Source: Sabellastarte sp. h YS-2021 (Eukaryota; Annelida; Polychaeta; Sabellida; Sabellidae). Taken from it: a stretch of 64,000 nt of DNA. The DNA is taken from the NCBI GenBank assembly GCA_964017235.1, contig OZ024929.1, positions 21,573,464 to 21,637,463 of the forward strand, read 5' to 3'. Shown here piece after piece: positions 53,785-63,110 of the stretch (the stretch's first letter is position 1; each line of letters opens with the position of its first letter). The notes beneath the pieces are model-generated. The model was not told where the DNA came from and did not search any database. It worked only from the letters and a program-made list of their open reading frames with translations. Both the position numbers and the translations under genes were made by a program.

Positions 53785-54500
53785 CCCAGATTGGGATAAT
53801 ATATATTTTATTCATATACAAATATCTAGATTTATGTACAATTATAAGCAATTAATGACTGGTGATAATTATTTTCTGAAAAGGTAAGGCCACCTTAAAG
53901 TGAAATGTAAGAGAAAGTATTACATAATAAACTTAAGTCACCAAGGTGACCAGAAAATTTTAATAATAAAAATAAATAGATTAGTTTTAAATCAAGTATA
54001 AATTAAGGTTTAAGGTGGCTTTAACTTGAGGAAAATAGATAATCAGAATGTATCTAAAGCTTTGTAAGCGTACAAATGTCAGGAGATTATTACTATACTA
54101 AGTGAAAAGGTTAAAAATTTACTAAAAATATTTAAGAAGAAAGATCCCCACACAAAGTCCATTGGGGATAAGTTTTGCAATTAAGTACAAGCACGTGAGC
54201 AACAATTGTACATTGTAGTTTAGTGTATCAAGGGTGAGACCCAAGCCCATATTGTTTTAAAATTGGAAGATAACCTTACAATATTTAAATTTACAGAAAT
54301 CTTTGTGTACAATTATTAATAATTACAATGCCATTATCGTTGTGCAACACCATTTAGATGCCGGAATATACTAATTAACTGATTAATACAGTAAGACCCT
54401 GTCTTTACTCTTCAACATCATAAGTTATCTAGAAACTTTGTGCTAGTAATACATGAAAGCACACAAGAGTGCAATATAGAAAACTTGACAGCACTTTAAT
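53785..54500 (-). repeat. Probable terminal-repeat sequence related to 62.72-63.1 kb
   Basis: Ordered similarity to 62720-62960: ATCTAGATTTATGTACA versus ATCTAATATTTATATACA, AAGGCCACC versus AGAAGCCACC, and TTAAGGTGGCTTTAA versus TTAAGGTGGGCTAAA. It may be the end of the minus-strand YR element that the 6.3-kb element interrupted. Divergence is high. Confidence 0.35.
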
Positions 54501-54561
54501 ATGGCATCTACAACAACCAGTTATACTAAAATTATAAAAGAAAGCCTAAGTAAGTAGGATT

Positions 54562-54766
54562 TGGGAAGCACGGCCTGGTAGGGGCCTGCTTGGTCAGTTG
54601 TTGATGTTAAAAGTTTAGGTATAATTGTTTTGCCCTAATTTCAATGATCGACCTTTCTGCTTCATTGATTTTATATGCAGGGGTTCTTAGTTAGGTGAAC
54701 AGAGGAGTCACTTTGAATTTTTCATTGAAAGGACAAGCTCTTACATGGAAAGAAAGATTAATTTTT
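54562..54766 (+). repeat. Split direct repeat A1
   Basis: Begins TGGGAAGCACGGCCTGGTAG and is colinear with A2 at 60138-60342 (same internal spacing, few mismatches). Left terminus of the retrotransposon. Confidence 0.92.
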
Positions 54767-55362
54767 TTATCAAGTTTTTAGTAAAGATTTTAACTTTTAT
54801 GTCAACATTTATCATGGGTAAAAAGAAAACGGTACAATCTACAGTGAAGGGGAAGGCTGGAAGCAAAGGCAAGACGAAGTCGAAGCACATAGATATAGAC
54901 AGATCCTACTTATCTCCTCATCCTACGACCAGCAGTGTGGTGGACACAATGCAAAGTAATTCAATGTCATCTCCCTTGCCGCAGTCGGATGTTGTCTCCC
55001 TTCTTCATAGAATTGAACAATCCGATAAAGAACTTATTCAGCGAGTCAAAAAGATGGAAAAACAGAATGCATCTGTGACGCGTTGTATTTCCCCTGTCAC
55101 AGTGGCATGAGCTGGTGTGAACTCGCAGAATGTGTTGCCTGCAACTACCTCGAACCTTGGTGGGCCCGCCGAACAACAGGGGCACCCCATGGCTGTAGAT
55201 CCTACTGGGTGGAGACAGCAAGCCCAGGGAGTCGGGCAGGATGTGGCTGTAGGGCAGCAAGCAGGTTCAAGTCTCAGACCACCTCCCACATTAGAAGCTG
55301 TTAGATCATCTTCAGATATATCCAGGGCGGTGACGCGTTTGCTGTCTTATTATGCAAGGTAA
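54745..55362 (+). pseudogene. gag-like ORF, N-terminal part, one in-frame stop
   Basis: A basic Lys-rich N-terminus (GKKKTVQSTVKGKAGSKGK) is followed by a coiled-coil-like stretch (LLHRIEQSDKELIQRVKKM) and, after TGA at 55108-55110, the same frame continues with a Gln/Gly/Pro-rich segment to 55362. The next segment is in another frame. Position and composition fit the gag-like ORF of YR retrotransposons. No catalytic motif. Confidence 0.65.
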
Positions 55363-55948
55363 GGGCCCATTTGGTTGTAGGAAATCTGGACGTTATAATG
55401 TAACTGATACTACGAATGTTAAACCAGAATTTAAGTGGCCCAATGAAGGTTATATCACCAACTCCAGTGTGAAGAAACCAGCCTATGATGACTTGAGTAT
55501 GGCTCAGTGGGTAGCAGGTCAGTTACATAACATTTTTCAAGTTGAAGATCTAATGTTAGTGAAGCTGATGTTACAGCAGGTGACTCTGTGTATTAGGGAT
55601 GCAGTTGCCATTCCTTGGGCTGCAGTTAGGGCAGCTTGGGGCGTTTCAATGACCCAGTTGGAGGAAGGTCGCCTTCAGTGGTCGGATCAGACTCAGTGGT
55701 CGCTGAACAGGATTAACAGCTCGCAGATTGCTGTGTTGAATGGGCAAGCAGTGAGTAATGTATCCAACAAGTCCAGATTGTGTAAATTTTTCAACGAGGG
55801 CTCATGTAGTCACGAGTCGCATCATGGTGTTTATCGACACTTCTGTTCCAGTTGCTTTAAGCATGGACGTTCTCTCACACATCCAGAGGTTAAGTGTTCT
55901 GTGAAGTTGTCTTTTAAACATCAGGAGAACGCAGTTCCTCTCAGGTAG
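55352..55948 (+). pseudogene. gag-like ORF, C-terminal part with Cys/His zinc-finger region
   Basis: Encodes PNEGYITNSSVKKPAYDDLS, a helical central region, and near the C-terminus CKFFNEGSCSHESHHG followed by FCSSCFKHG and HPEVKC. This Cys/His cluster resembles the nucleic-acid-binding finger found before the pol region in many invertebrate YR retroelements. It probably formed one protein with 54745-55362 before a frameshift near 55350. Confidence 0.65.
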
Positions 55949-57180
55949 GATGATTTGCCACCACATGGACATGCTCAACGCCACCAGGAATGGACTCTGT
56001 TAACAAAGACAATAATTTAATTAAGTTCAATAAAATTGCAAATACTGACATGAACTGTAAAAATATTGATAACTCAGTTAATTCAGTAAATTTTACTAGT
56101 AATGCTTCAGTACAGTTGTTTGATGATAATGTTTTTGAGTTCGGTATTAGTAGACTTTTTGTGCTGGCAGAACATGCTGGTACTTTTACTCAGCAATGTA
56201 GTAAAAATAGTGAGAATAATAATGTACTTGCCTTTGGTAGTTGTGTTCATCCTGCTGTTGAAGCAAATGTAAAGATCTTTACCATGAATCGTGGCTTGAC
56301 AAGTATAATATACAGAGTGGAAGAGGGAATAGTACTTTTCTGTTGTGTGATCTAGCTGGTGTATTGGTGGGTACTTGTACACGTTCATTGCCAAATTTGG
56401 GGATATTGGGGATATTTTTGGCTTTGGATGTGGTTATATTGTCCAAATTAGAGGATCTAGGCACCAGCATGTAAATAGGGTTTATCATATATGTTGGAAT
56501 GATGGTTTGAAGGCTTATGTTTTTCAAATAAAAGTGTTGGAGTGGGGGGTTCATGCAGCTGGTAGACGCATTTCCTATTGTAGTTAGGCGTACTCAGTTG
56601 TTTGATAATAAAATTGACACTAGGCTTCATTATGACAACTATTGTAAAGATATGCAGTGTTTTCAGTACCATGGTTGTTCATATACGACCTTTGTTACTC
56701 ATATAATTGATTTATTGTGTCACCATGATGATAGTTACGGAGTGGCGTTTCCTGATGATGACCGTAGTCATAGGGGCGTTCGTACTTCTGACTGTAGTAG
56801 TCAGTTTCAGTTGTTTCCGTCCTGTCAATTGGATGAGGGTCGTGCCTTAGACCCTAAGTTTCGGTTTCCTCATGGAAACCTAGTATATGTTAATTTTTCC
56901 AACAAGACCAGAGGTCACTTGGTTCATGCTGACACTTCTTTTCGAATTGTTGGCCCTGACAGGGATTTGGTACAGATTGACTCGGTTCAGAAGTGCCTTG
57001 AGGTTGCAGATATTATACTAGGTATGGGTCTGCTGAATTATAGGATGGCTTGTATTCTCATTAAGTCGGGATTGCACTTAAGGGCTTGGGAGCGACAACT
57101 GATAGATTACTGTGATCAGCATCTTTTGCAGTACCTTACCTTTGGTTTTCCTCTGTCTATCGACGAACCCATAAATTAAA
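55949..57180 (+). pseudogene. Pre-RT region of the YR retrotransposon, broken frames
   Basis: Several open segments in different frames (55990-56355, 56375-56587, 56553-57179). The last encodes KFRFPHGNLVYVNF and then LHLRAWERQLIDYCDQHLLQ and YLTFGFPLSID, the usual lead-in to RT in this element type. The 56.0-56.9 kb part is not recognised. Confidence 0.5.
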
Positions 57181-58971
57181 CAATAAAAATATTGTTAATC
57201 ATTTCTCAGCTCCTCAGTTTCCGGATGCAGTTACAGAGTATTTGCATAAAGAGATAAAAGAACGTGCTATTATAGGACCAGTGTCTGAGGTTAACCATCC
57301 AGCATTTCATTGCTCTCCTTTGTTGACTAGGCCTAAAGATGGTAGCAAACACTGAGTCATTATGGGCCTGTCTTACCCTAAGGGCAATGCTGTCAACGAT
57401 TTTGTAGATGTATTGTATTGTGTATGTATTTGGTTTTTATACTCAGCACAATATCTCCATATACTACAGGACTCAAAGCGCTATTTGACCCATTCGACCG
57501 AACTAAGTACAGTCCAAGCTCATAGTGACTTGCATTCCCCTAACTGAAAGACAGAGGCTCAAGGATGACCATTTATCAACGTCCTTGACATTCTTTAGCC
57601 TGCCACTGGGGATAGGACCCAATGACAGAGGTCGCCATTTTAAGTGGTCATCCGAGCCACTATGTATCTGCCTGTACCTGGGTTTGAACCCACGTCATCT
57701 GCGCTCCTAAGCAAGTGTGTTACCCGCTAGGCCACAGTGGCAGATAAGGATGCGTTCGATGGTACACAGTTTACACTTCGGTTTCCCACGGTTGATGATA
57801 TTGCAGATGATATAATTGCTTGTAGGGACGAACCAGTTCTGTTTAAGATCAACGTGGCATGTGCCTTTCGTAACCTTCGAATAGATCCTGCTGATAGTCT
57901 AAAATTTGGTATTCAATGGCAAGAAAACTTGTATCTGGACGTAACGATCCTGTTCGGCTGGACGCTTGGGATGGCGGCGTTCCAGTTATGTTCAGACGCA
58001 ATTGCGTTCATTATGGCAAAACAAAATGTTAAACTTCATTGTTATATTAATGATTATGTGGCAGTAGTACCTAGGGCTAGGGCTGAGGCTGCGTTTCAGT
58101 GTTTGCGTACACTTCTTCAAGATTTAGGATTTCCTGTTAATCCAGATAAGCTCACTCCTCCCAAAAAATGACTTGCATGTCTGAGTATTGAAGTGGACAT
58201 TGAGGCTAATGTCTTGTGTATTGCCCTGATAAGTTATATGAAATTCACCAAGAATATGTCTTGGTCCCTCAAAAACGCATCTTACCAAGAAACAATTTTA
58301 GTCCCTTCTGGGCAAGCTTTTATATACAAAAATGTATTAAGCTGTCTCGTATATTCTTAAATAGAATTCTTGCTTTGTTTAGATCTCATGCTGTTGACAA
58401 AAGAATACAACTTACTGGTGAATTTTACCAGGATCTTGACTGGTTTCTCAAATTCCTTCCTTATTTCAATGGCGTCACTTATATCTCTAAGAAACTTATT
58501 GATGAGAGTTAATCTCTTTATCTTGACACATGTCTTACTGGTATGGGTGCAGTATGGAGAGATAGAGCATATGCTACTCCCATTGTCCAGATACCCAACT
58601 TTATATTAACCATAGCTCACTTTGAGATGCTGAATGTGGTTATTGCACTTCGTACTTGGGCCAAATACTGGCAACACACTAAGGTCGTATTCTTCTGTGA
58701 TAACTTAGCGGAGGTCCATGTGGTGGAGACCAATAGAACCAGGGATGAATTCTTGGCATTATGTTTACGTAACATATGGTTACTAGCAGCTCTCCACGAT
58801 GTGGCGATTGAACTTAAGCATATTCCAGGGAAGGAAAATATAGAAGTGGATGTGCTATCCAGGATATACTCTGATAGCCCAGTAGATGAGGGTGTATTAA
58901 GGCATCTGAGGGAAAATTACATTTGGGACAATATTCCAGTTCAACACTTTGACCTTGACCTTCATTTGTGA
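57181..58971 (+). pseudogene. Reverse transcriptase and RNase H of the YR retrotransposon, inactivated
   Basis: RT starts near 57181 (HFSAPQFPDAV, IIGPVSEVNHPAFHCSPL), with a TGA where Trp is expected before VIMGLSYPKG (57354-57356). After the SINE it continues with DAFDGTQFTLRFPTVDDI. Motif A reads KINVACAFRNLRIDP, with Asn for the expected Asp. The active-site box reads YINDYVAV, with Asn for the first Asp of YIDD. The RT thumb and RNase H follow (FYQDLDWFLKFLPYFNGV, LTGMGAVWRD, HFEMLNVVIALRTWA, FFCDNLAEVHVVETNRTRD, HIPGKENIEVDVLSR). Frameshifts lie near 58170 and 58510. The loss of two catalytic Asp means no RT activity. Confidence 0.88.
57410..57743 (-). mobile_element. tRNA-derived SINE, family 3, inserted in the RT region
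   Basis: Whole-length match to 17722-18034. The minus strand starts TGCCACTGTGGCCTAGCGGG, B box GGGTTCAAACCCAGG, ending GGAGATATTGTGCTGAGTAT. AGAT occurs at both junctions (57406-57409 and 57742-57745), a possible 4-bp target duplication. The RT reading resumes directly after it. Confidence 0.9.
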
Positions 58972-59946
58972 TTACAGGTGCGGATTGCTCAACGTCAGAT
59001 TATTTCAAGAAGGCTCTCTCCTGTACCAGGTCAGCTTACAGACCTTCAACATTGGCAGCCCAAAGAACGCACCTCAGGACATATCTTGCTTTTGTTACAT
59101 ACATGGGCATTTAGCCACAGTTCACAATTCAGACTGTCTTATCTTTCTTAGAATTTTTGTATTCGAATGCAGTTTCACCTCGCGTTATTGCAAATTATGT
59201 TTCTTCTTTGAAAACAGCAGCAAAAAAGTATAAATGGGACTCTGAACCATTGCATCACCAATTGGTTTCTGCTTATCTTAGAAGTATTTCAATTAACTCC
59301 ACTTTTACCCCACCCCTAGAGGTACTTTTGGCCTTGAAACCTTGACTGGCATATCTAAGGCTTGTGACAGGTTACAGGACCCTGTGTTATATAGGGCAGT
59401 ATTTCTTACTTCTTTCTTTGCATTTCTGCGCATGTCCAACATTGCCCCCACTCTAGGGCCAGATTTGACCCAGGTAGACATTTATTAAGACAGGACATCA
59501 TATTTGCCACCCCTGGTGCTCATATCCTTTTGAAGTGGAACAAGACCATGCAGAATCGAACTGCTCACCAGTTTGTGCAGATTCCACAGCTTCCAAACTC
59601 TGACCTTTGTCCTGTTACCGCTATCCAATCCTTGCTAGATTCCAGACCTTTGCCTCCCACTTCACCTTTATTTGTACATGAGAAACCACATTGCCTGGTT
59701 GTTATTGATACCACTATTAGGGATGCTTTTAAGAGTGTTCTTTTGCACATCGGGCATCCTTCAGAAGGCTTTGGTTTTCATGCTTTCCGTAGATCTGGGG
59801 CCACTGTGGCTTTTGACCATCAGGTACCTCTTGAACATATTATGGCTCATGGCCTTTGGAGGTCTAACGCTGTATGGAACTATCTTCAAACTTCCTCAGT
59901 GGCCCCTTTTTCTGTGCCATTGGCTTTTGCTTCCCTTATTGGCTGA
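58972..59946 (+). pseudogene. Tyrosine recombinase of the YR retrotransposon
   Basis: The N-terminal SAM-like part is at about 59157-59340 (SPRVIANYVSSLKTAAKKY). After a frame break near 59345 come the first catalytic Arg (FFAFLRMSNIAP, near 59420-59455), then WNKTMQNRTAHQFVQIP and PVTAIQSLL. The main ORF (59530-59946) holds HAFRRSGAT (His-x-x-Arg), AHGLW (His/Trp) and the nucleophile Tyr in AVWNYLQ. The recombinase signature is thus intact at residue level although the frame is broken. Its stop (59944-59946) lies just before repeat B1. Confidence 0.9.
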
Positions 59947-59952
59947 TTGGGC

Positions 59953-60137
59953 TTGGTGTCTGGAAATTCTCATGTTTGGGTTTTCCGTGACCTTTATATT
60001 TTAAATAATTCTAATATTTTACTAATGTGTAAATAAAATATCCCAAATGTCAGCTTATCTGCTTTTGACCTTTTATGCTTGAGTTTGACCTTTGACCTGA
60101 ATTGAGGCATTGGGTCAACTTTGATTGTTGACAACTG
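59953..60137 (+). repeat. Split direct repeat B1
   Basis: Starts TTGGTGTCTGGAAATTC, ends GTTGACAACTG, and is colinear with B2 (60664-60848) over 185 bp. Contains TTTGACCTTTGACCTG, a DR1-like direct repeat. Confidence 0.92.
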
Positions 60138-60342
60138 TGGGACGCACGGCCTGGTAGGGGCCTGCTTGGTCAGTTGTTGACTTTAAAAGTTTAGGTATAA
60201 TTGTTTTGCCCTAATTCCAATGATCAACCTTTCTGCTTCATTGATTTTATATGCAGGAGTTCTTAGTTAGGTGAACAGAGGAGTCACTTTGAATTTGTCA
60301 TTGAAAGGACAAGCACTTACATGGAAAGAAAGATTTATTTTC
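60138..60342 (+). repeat. Split direct repeat A2
   Basis: Abuts B1 without a gap and matches A1, with the internal landmark ATGGAAAGAAAGATT at the same offset (183 bp). Confidence 0.92.
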
Positions 60343-60663
60343 CCACCTTCCCCCCTGATACATGATGTGAGATTAGGCAGGGTCAGGCATTTCCCTGATT
60401 CCCCCTCTCGATTTAAACTTGCAACATTTGGTTCAGGGCTCGATGGGCTCTAGGTAGGGCCAGGCAATTCCCTGGTAGCCCCCTCTCAGTGACTGAAACT
60501 ACGACTCTTGAGTTCTGCTGAATTAGGGATATGGTATCCTTGCTGTCTATGTGCTTCACTGATGATCTGTATTATTTTCAGTGAAGAAGTTATCATACAT
60601 TTGTTATATGTTATATAATGTTAAACAAATATTGTGTATTGCCACCAGTTGGTCCTTTTAGTG
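60343..60663. other. Spacer between A2 and B2
   Basis: C-rich segments (CACCTTCCCCCC, TAGCCCCCTCTC) with the phrase AGGCAGGGTCAGGCATTTCC and its near copy TAGGGCCAGGCAATTCCC (60376 and 60456). No ORF. Its presence between A2 and B2 is not part of the usual plan. Confidence 0.5.
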
Positions 60664-60848
60664 TTGGTGTATGGAAATTCCCATGTTTGGGTTTTCCGTG
60701 ACCTTTATATTTTAAATAATTCTAATATTTTACTAATGTGTAAATAAAATATCCCAAATGTCAGCTTATCTGCTTTTGACCTTTTATGCTTGAGTTTGAC
60801 CTTTGACCTGAATTGAGGCATTGGGTCAACTTTGATTGTTGACAACTG
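60664..60848 (+). repeat. Split direct repeat B2
   Basis: 185 bp colinear with B1, ending GTTGACAACTG. Right terminus of the retrotransposon. Confidence 0.92.
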
Positions 60849-61690
60849 AGTGCTATAAGTGTTACTAAGCAATCATAATAAGATACATTAAGATCTACTT
60901 TAAGAAACTAAGATAATAGTGTAAGATAATAGCTAGAACTTTATATGTATGACATAAAACACCGAATAATGCATTATGAATTATTCAACAGAACTTAATA
61001 GAAGATATCTAGCAAAGTTACACTAAGATTATAAAAGAACATACGTAATATGCACATAAGAGACAGGTTACCACGATAAAGTATACATACCCATAACACA
61101 GAAGATGTGCATTTGTTAATGCCATGTAATGACAAGAAATAAGTGTATCACAGTACTTAAGTTGTAAATAACAGTGCATGTTTACCCATCAAAGTGTATT
61201 ATAGATTACTACACAAACCTATTTACGGCATCTGCCTATAAGATACACTAAAAAGAAATATTTTTTTTTACAATACAAGAAGCATAATTAATATGCTCTA
61301 CTGTTAACATAAGCAAGCTATTGAGCACAATACTTTAAACATAGTCATTGGTTAAAATATAAAAGTTTCTTTAACGTACACAGTAGTTAGAACTTAAACA
61401 GAAAAACAACCAAAATGTAAACATACAGACAATAAACTGCACAGATACCTAACATTTAACATGGGCCAATACACATACACCCTAAAACACAGCAACACAA
61501 CATTTCCGCCCATTCAAATGCTAAGAATAAAATGTTGCAAATAATTAAGTACGTAACTTGAATTACAGTTAACAGTACATATCCGAGTAATGCAAGTAAA
61601 GCCTTGCTACACTACTGTAACCAATATACAACTCTCTTTCCTTTGTTATATTTCATGTGTCCCAATAACTACTTTTAAGATTACATTTGA
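60849..61690. other. AT-rich spacer right of the YR element
   Basis: Rich in short AAGATA/ACATA words; no feature recognised. Confidence 0.35.
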
Positions 61691-61693
61691 GGC

Positions 61694-61760
61694 TATTTAT
61701 TTATTTATTTGGGTTTTTACGTTGCTTTCAACACTGTACAGGTCATATAACGACGGGCAT
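61694..61760 (-). mobile_element. SINE family 1, 3' tail fragment
   Basis: Only the (AAAT)n tail and the conserved end (GTTGCTTTCAACACTGTACA, GGTCATATAACGACGGGCAT on the plus strand) remain. Confidence 0.8.
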
Positions 61761-61952
61761 TTGAGGCTAAACCCAATTTCAAATTACTACGGACATGACA
61801 TGAGACTGCAGAAAGGAAAGTCAAGACTATAACCTACTAAAGCAACCAACACGCATAAAAATTAAACAAATTAATTATCAATGATGACACTGAAGAAACA
61901 TTGAGAAATACCCATTAATAATAAATCCCTAAATTTTGAAAATTTAGAATTG

Positions 61953-62165
61953 CTAGGCAAAGTCCTGTCTAAAGATGAAAAGATGCTGAGAGAGCAGCCT
62001 GAGGCATCCTCCAGGACCATGGACGCGACTTTCAGCCAGCTGAACCGAGGAGATGAGGAACAGCAGGCCTAGGGTAAGCACTAGGCAAGGGCTGTAGAAA
62101 GCCCGGGGAAGAGGACAGAAGAATACACTTGACGCAGAGGATGACGCTGTAGGAGAGTGACGCAT
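61953..62165 (-). CDS. Hypothetical small ORF with a signal-peptide-like start (uncertain)
   Basis: ATG-initiated 70-codon ORF. After a Ser-rich start there is a hydrophobic stretch (LVLTLGLLFLISSVQ) and a plausible cleavage region (LAES), followed by a short tail containing one Cys (RVHGPGGCLRLLSQ). It could be a first exon of a secreted peptide or a chance ORF. There is no clear donor, promoter or relative I recognise. Confidence 0.2.
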   Translation of the reverse strand: MRHSPTASSSASSVFFCPLPRAFYSPCLVLTLGLLFLISSVQLAESRVHGPGGCLRLLSQHLFIFRQDFA

Positions 62166-62700
62166 GTCACATGTGTAGAAACACCCATGGGTTCAAACCA
62201 CCTTGGGTAGACTCTCCTGGAGGCACTGACCAGTTGCCCCAAGGGATTGTAAAGGTTACAGTAAAGCCAATAGCTCTACTGACTTGACTCTTACTGTCAA
62301 CCAAAGCATATGGTCACTCAACTTCACGGTCAGGAGCACAGAGGCCAGCAGTTGAACCCAATCCCACGGGGGACATGCAGTGACCTGAAAATAGAATACA
62401 ATAGTACTGGAAGATGATATAGGGTGGGTTTGGGGTTTGGCGTCCTCGCTGCTTGTCTTTCCTTTCAGAAGTGAGGTATTTAAACTTCCTAGTGGGAAAG
62501 ATTGACCTGAGGTCAGAGGTAAACCAATAAATAGAAGACACGAATTAACAAGAAAATCTTTTTACAAAACAACTGGGGCAATGAGAAGTGTACAACTTTT
62601 GGATGTACACCAGTATCCTACCCCATATGTGACATCGCTGATCAAGTGTAGTAGTTTGACACGTGGATACACATTGCCTCAGATTCAGAAGTTGAGTAAG
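62166..62700. other. Spacer, no recognised feature
   Basis: Short tRNA-B-box-like word GGTTTGAACCC on the minus strand near 62189-62199, but no complete SINE was recognised. Confidence 0.35.
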
Positions 62701-62719
62701 TTAGTTAAAGGCAGATGTG

Positions 62720-63110
62720 GGGTAAAATTTTTAATTTATTTACAGTAAAGACATCTAATATTTATATACATTCAGAATTACTAAAATAAGACTTTAGGCG
62801 GATACTCTTAAGGATAGAAGCCACCTTTACTTAATTTTTTTAGGTTAACCCAAGCGGGTTGACTTTAGTGTTTATGAGGAGAGGGTGAACTTAAGGTCAC
62901 CCTAGATTTGAAGAGACTCAGAGTAAGTTAAGGTGGGCTAAAGATGAGAGTATCCAAATGTTTTGAGTTTAAGATTATGTTATGAATTATAAGGATTATT
63001 AAGGTATTATATTTGAGTTTAAATAACAATGAAGGGGACATATACTGAGTTATTGTCCATAAATTAAGTGCCCAAACCCCAATTAGGAAATGGTAGGTAT
63101 GTGTAGGTGG
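62720..63110 (-). repeat. Probable 3' terminal region of the second YR element
   Basis: Lies directly downstream of the minus-strand recombinase and shares ordered words with 53785-54010. Possibly one arm of that element's terminal repeats. Confidence 0.35.

Larger units (their letters stand above)
54562..60848 (+). mobile_element. 6.3-kb YR retrotransposon with split direct repeats (Ngaro/PAT-like)
   Basis: Repeat A occurs at 54562-54766 and 60138-60342, and repeat B at 59953-60137 and 60664-60848. B1 abuts A2, giving A1-ORFs-B1-A2-B2, the split-direct-repeat plan known for PAT and Ngaro elements. Between the repeats are a gag-like region with a zinc finger, an RT/RNase H and a tyrosine recombinase, in that order. 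Such elements integrate by recombinase from a circular intermediate instead of a DDE integrase. Stops, frameshifts and a SINE at 57.41-57.74 kb inactivate this copy. No methyltransferase typical of DIRS1-like elements is seen. Confidence 0.88.

Noticed and set aside
55357-55380. Apparent mini-intron (GTAAG to TTGTAG) in the gag-like ORF
   Set aside because: About 23 bases is too short for a spliceosomal intron; a simple frameshift explains the break.
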